A stretch of DNA of 18,421 bases from JBDSKH01 sp035556655 (GTDB lineage: Bacteria > Actinomycetota > Actinomycetes > Actinomycetales > Microbacteriaceae): assembly GCA_035556655.1 (NCBI GenBank), contig DATMFW010000052.1:1-18421 (forward strand), read 5' to 3'. The position numbers and the translations under genes are program-made. Numbering within the stretch: the first letter of the stretch is position 1; each line of letters starts with the position of its first letter. Of this stretch, positions 13,207 to 18,421 are shown one piece after another. The notes below the pieces were generated by a model, which was not told the DNA's origin, ran no database searches, and saw only the letters and a program-made list of their open reading frames with translations.

Positions 13207-13891
13207 CATCGACGAACTGCTGAAGGGCTCGTTCGAGCGACTCGCAGAACCGGCGGACTCCGCCGGGGTCGCCGACGTCATCCGCGCGCGGGTGGCGGCC
13301 GGCGATGCCGGTGCCTCGGCGACCGGGACGACGGCTCCCGGCTTCGCGCCGCCGCGGCCGGGCTGGTTCGTCCCGCTGCTGACCACGGTGATCGGTCTCG
13401 CGGTCGCGGTGATCGTGCTGCTGACGATCCTGCTCTGGCCCTCGGCCCGGCCGGAGCCGGTGGTCACCGTCGCGCCGACCCCGTCGCCGACCGCGTCCCC
13501 GACCCTCACCCCGACCCCGACGCCCACCCCCACGCCGACCCCGACCCAGCAGGAGCAGCCGCCGCCGCCCCCGCCCCCTCCGGCCGGGGACACCACGCCG
13601 CCGACCATCCAGCAGATCTCGGCGGACCCCACCGCGGTGGGCTGCGGAACGGGGAGCACGGTCTCCGTGGTCGCGACCGACGACGTCGGGGTCGATCGCG
13701 TCGACATCAGCTGGAACGGCCCCTCCAGCGGCTCCGCCGCGATGGCGCGGCAGGGCGGCACCTGGACGTACTTCATCCCGATGAACGCGGGACCGGGAAC
13801 CTACACGATCACCGCGGTGGCGCGGGATGCCGCGGGCAACTCGAGCGCTCCCGCGATGATCGGGGTGCTCCGCGACGTCTGCATCGGCTGA
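13199..13891 (+). CDS. Membrane protein with extracellular Ig-like domain, putative sigma partner
   Basis: 230 residues from GTG at 13199. Cytoplasmic segment 1-55 (DIDELLKGSFERLAE...VADVIRARVAAG); one membrane helix 57-80; a Pro/Thr linker 84-135 with TPTPTPTPTP and a run of eight Pro; then an extracellular Ig-like domain from about 131 (DTTPPTI, ATDDVGVDRVDISW, GTWTYFIP, YTITAVARDAAGNSS). Cys149 and Cys228 could form a disulfide joining the domain ends. Its position directly after the ECF sigma suggests an anti-sigma or sensor, but the cytoplasmic part has no His/Cys zinc anti-sigma motif. The function is inferred from context only. Confidence 0.8.
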   Translation: MADIDELLKGSFERLAEPADSAGVADVIRARVAAGDAGASATGTTAPGFAPPRPGWFVPLLTTVIGLAVAVIVLLTILLWPSARPEPVVTVAPTPSPTASPTLTPTPTPTPTPTPTQQEQPPPPPPPPAGDTTPPTIQQISADPTAVGCGTGSTVSVVATDDVGVDRVDISWNGPSSGSAAMARQGGTWTYFIPMNAGPGTYTITAVARDAAGNSSAPAMIGVLRDVCIG

Positions 13892-13893
13892 GG

Positions 13894-13982
13894 CGGCAAC
13901 AACCTCGGAACAACGGTGTGGCGCGCCCCGGTGCGCCGCGGCCTGGGTGACTTCGCGCCGAGGAGTTCCGAGGTTGTTGCCG
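13894..13982. repeat. 89-bp intergenic inverted-repeat element, 18-bp arms
   Basis: Arms at 13894-13911 (CGGCAACAACCTCGGAAC) and 13965-13982 (its exact reverse complement) flank a 53-bp core with TGGCGCGC and TTCGCGCCGAG. It starts 2 nt after the stop of the Ig-like membrane protein and ends 16 nt before the convergent IclR stop, so it may act as a bidirectional terminator. Its layout is like 5608-5688, with a different arm sequence. Confidence 0.75.
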
Positions 13983-13998
13983 TGCGGGTACCCGAGGC

Positions 13999-14748
13999 TC
14001 AGCCGCCGAGCCGCTGCGAGATCCGGTGCGCGTGCTCGAGCAGCAGGCGCCCGAGCTCAGGCACCCGGTCCGGGCCGAAGCGCGATGCGACCCCGGTCAG
14101 GCTGAGCGCCCAGGCCGGCTGACCCGAGCCGTCGAACACGGCCGCGCCCATGCCCCAGCTGCCCTCGACGATCAGGCCGGGGTTGACGGCGTAGCCCCGG
14201 GAACGGGTCTCGACGACGCGGCGGCGCACCGCATCCGCCGAATGCGCCGCGCCCCAGCGCGGCACCAGGTCGACGCTCGCCAGGTAGCGTTCGGCCTGCT
14301 CCTCCGGCAGGAAGGCGAGCATCGCCAGACCCGCCGAGGCGACCCCGAGCGGGAAGCGGATGCCCTCGTAGAGCACGAACGACCGGATCGGGAAGGACCC
14401 CTCCTCGCGCAGCAGGCACACGCTCTCGTCTCCGCGCCGGGCCGACAGGAACGCGCTCTCGCCGGTCGCCGCCGCGAGAGCGCGCAGGCTGTCGCGCGCA
14501 ATGTCGGTGATGTCGTAGCGTTCGGCGGCGATCGCCCCCATCAGATAGAGCTCGGGGCCGAGGAACCAGCGCGTCTCGCCCCGGTCGACGAAGCCGTCGG
14601 CCGCCAGCGAGGTCAGGATGCGGTGCACCGTCGGCCGGGCGAGTCCGGTCTCGTCGGCCACGGCGCTGGTGCCCGCTCCCGAGGGCATAGCGGCGCTGAC
14701 GGCGCGCAGCACGGCGGCCACCCTGCCGACGACCTGTGCGCCCTCCAT
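13999..14748 (-). CDS. IclR family transcriptional regulator
   Basis: 249 residues from ATG at 14748. N-terminal winged helix: VVGRVAAVLRAVSAAM, then SAVADETGLARPTVHRILTSLAADGFVDR (HTH about residues 30-50). The C-terminal effector domain has DIARDSLRALAAATGESAFLSARRGDESVCLL, RFPLGVASAGLAMLAFL, RSRGYAVNPGLIVEGSWGMGAAVFD and ALSLTGVASRFGPDRV, all typical of IclR. ATG 14754 and GTG 14784 are possible longer starts. ATG 14748 is preferred because CACAAT lies 6 nt upstream and a 15-bp palindrome begins right at it. It is divergent from scoA and very likely controls the scoAB-thiolase operon and itself in response to an acid or CoA-pathway metabolite. Confidence 0.9.
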   Translation of the reverse strand: MEGAQVVGRVAAVLRAVSAAMPSGAGTSAVADETGLARPTVHRILTSLAADGFVDRGETRWFLGPELYLMGAIAAERYDITDIARDSLRALAAATGESAFLSARRGDESVCLLREEGSFPIRSFVLYEGIRFPLGVASAGLAMLAFLPEEQAERYLASVDLVPRWGAAHSADAVRRRVVETRSRGYAVNPGLIVEGSWGMGAAVFDGSGQPAWALSLTGVASRFGPDRVPELGRLLLEHAHRISQRLGG

Positions 14749-14763
14749 GTCCATATTGTGGAC
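14749..14763. promoter_or_regulatory. Palindromic operator for the IclR regulator
   Basis: GTCCA-TATTG-TGGAC: 5-bp perfect arms with a 5-bp spacer, abutting the IclR start codon and covering its likely -10 (14760-14755). The half-site GTGGAC recurs at 14837-14842 next to scoA, where GTGATCAC (14826-14833) and CCACGTGG (14833-14840) overlap the scoA start site. This is consistent with one protein binding both promoters. Confidence 0.55.
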
Positions 14764-14798
14764 GCCTGACTGCCCGAACGCCACATGCCGAGCGGACT

Positions 14799-14827
14799 TT
14801 GACAGGGTGCGAGCGCGCTCCTACCGT
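14799..14827 (+). promoter_or_regulatory. scoA operon promoter
   Basis: TTGACA (14799-14804), a 17-nt spacer and TACCGT (14822-14827) give a textbook housekeeping promoter, the best in the window. The leader carries the SD AAGGGAG (14843-14849) 4 nt before the ATG at 14854. The strong promoter implies that control is by repression, probably by the divergent IclR protein. Confidence 0.75.
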
Positions 14828-14853
14828 GATCACCACGTGGACAAGGGAGCCCC

Positions 14854-15550
14854 ATGGCGAACAAGATCTTCGGCAGCGCCGCCGAGGCGATAGCCGGGAC
14901 CGTCACCGACGGCATGACCATCGCCGTCGGCGGGTTCGGGCTGAGCGGCATCCCGGCCAACCTCATCCGCGCCGTGCGCGACACCGGTGCCCGCGACCTG
15001 GTCGTCGTCAGCAACAACATGGGGGTCGACGGCAAGGGCCTCGGCGTGCTGCTCGAGGGTGGGCAGGTGCGCAAGGTGCTCTCCAGCTATGTCGGCGAGA
15101 ACAAGCTGTTCGCCGAGCAGTACCTGAGCGGGGCGCTCGAGGTGGAGTTCGTGCCGCAGGGCACGCTCGCCGAGCGGTTGCGCGCGGGCGGCGCCGGCAT
15201 CCCAGCGTTCTTCACCCCGACGGGGGTCGGCACGCCCATCGCGGAGGGGAAAGAGGAGCAGGAGTTCGACGGCGTGAGGGCCATCATGGAGCGCGGCATC
15301 GTCGCCGACGTCGCCCTCGTCAAGGCCCACCGAGCGGATGCGGCGGGCAACCTGCGCTACCGGCTCACCGCCCGCAACTTCAACCCGCTCGTCGCCACCG
15401 CCGGGCGGCTGACCCTCGCCGAGGCCGAGGAGATCGTCGACGGCTACCTCGAGCCCGACGACATCCACACCCCGGGCATCTTCGTGCAGCGGCTCGTCGA
15501 GGTGGAGGACCGGACGAAGGACATCGAGCAACGCACCCTGAGGAGTCGCG

Positions 15551-15561
<11 letters not shown>
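14854..15561 (+). CDS. scoA: 3-oxoacid CoA-transferase, subunit A
   Basis: 235 residues. Typical subunit A motifs in order: GGFGLSGIPANLIRAV (26-41), VVSNNMGVDGKGLGVLL, QVRKVLSSYVGENKLFAEQYLSG, EVEFVPQGTLAERLRAGGAGIPAFFTPTGVGT and RYRLTARNFNP. With subunit B it moves CoA from succinyl-CoA to acetoacetate (or a related 3-oxoacid), in the cytosol. PcaI (3-oxoadipate) is a close relative and cannot be fully excluded, but no other pca gene is present and the next thiolase looks like the acetoacetyl-CoA type. Subunit B overlaps its end by 11 nt. Confidence 0.9.
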
Positions 15562-16179
<618 letters not shown>

Positions 16180-16189
<10 letters not shown>

Positions 16190-16212
16190 CGCCGCAGGCG
16201 CGTGTCGAAACC
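16180..16212 (+). repeat. Palindromic repeat copy 1 (inside the sco operon)
   Basis: GGTTGAGTAGC, core GCGCC-GCA-GGCGC, then GTGTCGAAACC. It contributes the scoB stop codon (GTT GAG TAG) and ends just before the thiolase SD. It is the same family as the cluster at 17402-17609. Confidence 0.85.
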
Positions 16213-16222
16213 GAGGAGAGAA

Positions 16223-17395
16223 ATGACCGTCGTCATCGCCGGCTATGCCCGCACCCCGTTCACCAAGTTCACCGGCCAGCTCGCGACCGAGTCCTCGGCG
16301 AAGCTCGGCGCCCACGCGATCCGGGCTGCGCTCGCCCGTGCGGGCGTCGCCCCCGACGAGGTGCAGCGCGTGTTCGCGGGGCAGGTGATCCTCGGCGGTG
16401 CGGGGCAGAATCCCGCGCGGCAGGCGGCGGTCGGCGCGGGCATCCCGCTCACCGTCCCCGCGATGACCATCAACATCGTCTGTCTCTCGGGAATGGAGGC
16501 GGTCGCCGCCGGCGCCGACCTGATCGACAAGGGCGATGCCGACATCGTCGTCGCCGTCGGCCAGGAGTCGATGAGCCTCGCGCCCCACGCGCTGCTCGGA
16601 TCGCGCACCGGCAAGAAGTACGGCGCCATGGAACTCGTCGACCTGCTCGACCACGACGGGCTCGTCGACTCGTTCGACAACGTGTCGATGGGCTCGCTGA
16701 CCGAGGCCGGCAACGCCCCGCTCGGCATCGACAGGGCCGCGCAGGATGCGGTGGCGGCTGCCTCGCACCAGAACGCCCTGAAGAGCCGCGCCTTCCTCGA
16801 GGGTGAGATCGCCCCCTACGACGTGGAGTCCCGGCGCGGCACGACGACGGTGTCGGAGGACGACGGCGTGCGCCCCGACACGACCGTCGAGAGCCTCTCC
16901 GCGCTGAAACCCGCGTTCTCGAAGGACGGCACGATCACGGCGGGCAACGCCTCGCAGATCACCGACGGCGCCGCGGCGCTGGTGCTCATGTCGGCGGAGA
17001 CCGCGGCGGCGCGCGGTGTAGCCCCGATCGCCGAGATCGTCTCGCACGCCCTCGTCGCCGGGCCGGACACCTCGCTGCACTCGCAGCCGTCGCAGGCGAT
17101 CACCGCAGCGCTGGAGAAGGCGGGGTCGTCGGCGGACGAGCTGGTGTCGGTGGAGATCAACGAGGCGTTCGCGTCGGTCGCCGTGCAGTCGGCGAAGGAA
17201 CTCGGCATCTCGCTCGACATCGTGAACCCGCACGGCGGGGCGATCGCCCTCGGGCATCCCATCGGGGCGTCGGGCGCGCGACTCACCGGGACCCTCGCGC
17301 GGCACCTGCAGTCCCTGGGTGCGGGCTCGCTCGGTGCCGCGGCCCTCTGCGGCGGCGGAGGGCAGGGGTCGGCGCTGGTGCTGCGGGCGCTCTAG
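16223..17395 (+). CDS. Acetyl-CoA C-acetyltransferase (thiolase)
   Basis: 390 residues from ATG at 16223, with the SD GAGGAGAG about 4 nt upstream; the in-frame reading from 16202 starts inside the repeat and is not used. All thiolase catalytic residues are present: Cys87 in NIVCLSGMEAV, the NEAFA loop, His345 in GHPIGASGARL and Cys376 in CGGGGQGSAL. It cleaves acetoacetyl-CoA to two acetyl-CoA (or runs in reverse). After ScoAB it completes the path acetoacetate to acetyl-CoA. A role as 3-oxoadipyl-CoA thiolase is less likely because the active-site context differs from PcaF as I remember it. It is the last gene of the operon. Confidence 0.9.
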   Translation: MTVVIAGYARTPFTKFTGQLATESSAKLGAHAIRAALARAGVAPDEVQRVFAGQVILGGAGQNPARQAAVGAGIPLTVPAMTINIVCLSGMEAVAAGADLIDKGDADIVVAVGQESMSLAPHALLGSRTGKKYGAMELVDLLDHDGLVDSFDNVSMGSLTEAGNAPLGIDRAAQDAVAAASHQNALKSRAFLEGEIAPYDVESRRGTTTVSEDDGVRPDTTVESLSALKPAFSKDGTITAGNASQITDGAAALVLMSAETAAARGVAPIAEIVSHALVAGPDTSLHSQPSQAITAALEKAGSSADELVSVEINEAFASVAVQSAKELGISLDIVNPHGGAIALGHPIGASGARLTGTLARHLQSLGAGSLGAAALCGGGGQGSALVLRAL

Positions 17396-17401
17396 GTACT
17401 C

Positions 17402-17437
17402 GGTGGGCGAGTAGCGCCGCAGGCGCGTATCGAGACC
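17402..17437 (+). repeat. Palindromic repeat copy 2
   Basis: GGTGGGCGAGTAGC, core GCGCC-GCA-GGCGC, then GTATCGAGACC. It begins 7 nt after the thiolase stop. Confidence 0.85.
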
Positions 17438-17440
17438 GGG

Positions 17441-17475
17441 GGTTTCGACACGCCCGCGGCGCGGGCTACTCAACC
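17441..17475 (-). repeat. Palindromic repeat copy 3
   Basis: Inverted orientation. On the plus strand GGTTTCGACAC, core GCCCGC-GGC-GCGGGC, TACTCAACC. It is identical to copy 4, 43 bp downstream. Confidence 0.85.
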
Positions 17476-17483
17476 CGCTGCGC

Positions 17484-17518
17484 GGTTTCGACACGCCCGC
17501 GGCGCGGGCTACTCAACC
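17484..17518 (-). repeat. Palindromic repeat copy 4
   Basis: An exact duplicate of copy 3. The short CTGCGC linker is also repeated, which indicates a tandem duplication. Confidence 0.85.
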
Positions 17519-17525
17519 CCTGCGC

Positions 17526-17561
17526 GGTGGTCGAGTAGCGCCGCAGGCGCGTATCGAGACC
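17526..17561 (+). repeat. Palindromic repeat copy 5
   Basis: GGTGGTCGAGTAGC, core GCGCC-GCA-GGCGC, then GTATCGAGACC. It pairs as an inverted repeat with copy 6 across a 12-bp spacer. Confidence 0.85.
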
Positions 17562-17573
17562 CACAAGTGACCC

Positions 17574-17609
17574 GGTCTCGATACGCCGCTTCGCGGCTAC
17601 TCGACCACC
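17574..17609 (-). repeat. Palindromic repeat copy 6
   Basis: Plus strand GGTCTCGATAC, core GCCGC-TTC-GCGGC, TACTCGACCACC. Its flanks match copy 5 but the stem differs and stays paired. It ends 6 nt from the glycosylase stop codon. Confidence 0.85.
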
Positions 17610-17615
17610 GAGGCG

Positions 17616-18389
17616 TCAGCGCTGGCAGGTCGGGCACCAGGTGACGGTGCGCTCCTGCTGGTCGCGCCCGAGCTCTCCCCCGTGCAGCCTCGTGCCGCAC
17701 CGGCGGCACGGCCGACCCCGGCGCCCGTAGACCCAGCTGGTGCTGCCGGGGCGCAGGTCGCCCGTCGTGGAACGCACCCAGCGGTCCTTGTTGGCGCGCA
17801 GCATCCGCTCGGCCAGGTCGACGAACGGTTCGAGTTCGACCGTCGAGACGGGCCGCGTCGGCAACACCCCGCGCAGGAAGCACAGTTCGTTGGCGTAGAC
17901 GTTGCCGATCCCGGCCAGGTTCCGCTGATCGAGGGCGGCGACGAAGATCGGGTCGTCGGGATGCGATGCGAGCCTCGCGACGGCGAGTTCCGCGTCCCAG
18001 TCGGGGCCCAGCAGATCGGGCCCGAGGTGGCCGACCGCGTCGTCCTCGTCCTCGCGGCGCAGCAGCTCGGTGATGCCGAGCTCGAACCCGACCGCGACGA
18101 CCTCGGCGGTGGTGAGCACCGCGCGCGCCTGGTACGCCGGCCGGCGCCACGTCTCTCCGGGCGCGTAGGTGCGCCAGGCGCCCTCCATCTTGAGGTGGGT
18201 GTGCAGGGTGAACCCGCCGATGCGGTGCAGCAGATGCTTGCCGCGTGACACCACCTCGAGCACGGTCTCGCCGGTGAGGTCGGCGGTCGCGAACCGCGGA
18301 ACGCGCAGCTCGAAACCGGTCAGCACGTGACCGGCGAGCGCCGCATCCTGCAGCTGCGCGGTCTTGTAGACGGTGTCGCCCTCGGGCAT
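17616..18389 (-). CDS. Fpg/Nei family DNA glycosylase (Nei2-like endonuclease VIII)
   Basis: 257 residues. The start is fixed by the catalytic N-terminus MPEGDTVY: Pro2 is the Schiff-base nucleophile and Glu3 the acid. Lys51 (SRGKHLL) is the conserved beta-hairpin lysine. The H2TH region is LDQRNLAGIGNVYANELCFLRGVLP (154-177), and the zinc finger has Cys228, Cys231, Cys252 and Cys255 with Arg247. It is complete for base excision of oxidised bases and AP-site cleavage. MPEGDT rather than MPEGH or MPELPE points to the actinobacterial Nei2 group. The ATG overlaps a TGA in another frame (TGATG), suggesting coupling to an upstream gene beyond the window. Confidence 0.93.
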   Translation of the reverse strand: MPEGDTVYKTAQLQDAALAGHVLTGFELRVPRFATADLTGETVLEVVSRGKHLLHRIGGFTLHTHLKMEGAWRTYAPGETWRRPAYQARAVLTTAEVVAVGFELGITELLRREDEDDAVGHLGPDLLGPDWDAELAVARLASHPDDPIFVAALDQRNLAGIGNVYANELCFLRGVLPTRPVSTVELEPFVDLAERMLRANKDRWVRSTTGDLRPGSTSWVYGRRGRPCRRCGTRLHGGELGRDQQERTVTWCPTCQR

Positions 18390-18421
18390 CAGCGCCGCCC
18401 CACTGCCGTTGTACAGGAACG

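Noticed and set aside
17402..17609. CRISPR array
   Set aside because: Units alternate in orientation, have no uniform spacers, and are self-complementary; no cas genes are present.

Overview
The window is about 70% GC chromosomal DNA from an actinomycete. The most likely source is a Microbacterium-like member of the Microbacteriaceae. The reasons are the codon use, an F420-type LLM oxidoreductase, an actinobacterial Nei2-type glycosylase, a maltokinase, a DUF7882-like small protein, and palindromic repeats of the type GAGTAGC...CGTATCGA. I identified it by recognition only; no database search was possible. I see no tRNA, rRNA, IS element, phage gene or CRISPR array. No gene-free stretch exceeds 300 bases; the longest (17396-17615) is filled with repeats.

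Layout. 1-1193: start of an MMPL exporter, divergent from a TetR regulator, then a DUF7882-like small protein. 1195-3015 (minus): an SDR oxidoreductase and a TIGR03617-type LLM oxidoreductase. 3102-4370: a secreted coiled-coil M23 endopeptidase. 4367-5942 (minus): a cysteine-desulfurase-like PLP enzyme and a small zinc-ribbon-like protein, the latter divergent from an OhrR-type MarR regulator (5975-6412). 6420-7899 (minus): a ChaA-like cation/proton antiporter followed by a VOC protein. 7981-8148 (minus): a 55-residue two-helix membrane protein with a UUCG-capped terminator. 8315-9604: maltokinase. 9615-12584: an FMN-reductase-like flavoprotein and four poorly known proteins (one coiled coil, one soluble, two membrane). 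12697-13891: an ECF sigma factor translationally coupled to a membrane protein with an extracellular Ig-like domain. 13999-17395: an IclR regulator divergent from scoA-scoB-thiolase, an acetoacetate-to-acetyl-CoA module. 17402-17609: a cluster of five palindromic repeats. 17616-18389 (minus): a Nei2/Fpg DNA glycosylase.

Gene expression signals fall into two classes. Seven genes have a TANNNT box exactly 6 nt before an ATG and no Shine-Dalgarno sequence (173-, 226+, 843+, 3015-, 5975+, 10220-, 11557-). Another has the same arrangement with 7 nt (12584-). This is the signature of leaderless mRNA. Genes inside operons, or with a 5' leader, have clear SD sequences instead (8148-, 6791-, 13199+, 14854+, 15551+, 16223+, 3102+).

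The most interesting material is non-coding. About 36-bp palindromic elements have conserved flanks, but their hairpin stems change in a compensatory way between copies. One copy forms the stop codon of scoB. Two further intergenic elements have 13- and 18-bp perfect inverted arms around a GC-rich core. The sigma/Ig-membrane pair and the OhrR-like/zinc-ribbon divergent pair are the best candidates for uncharacterised protein systems.
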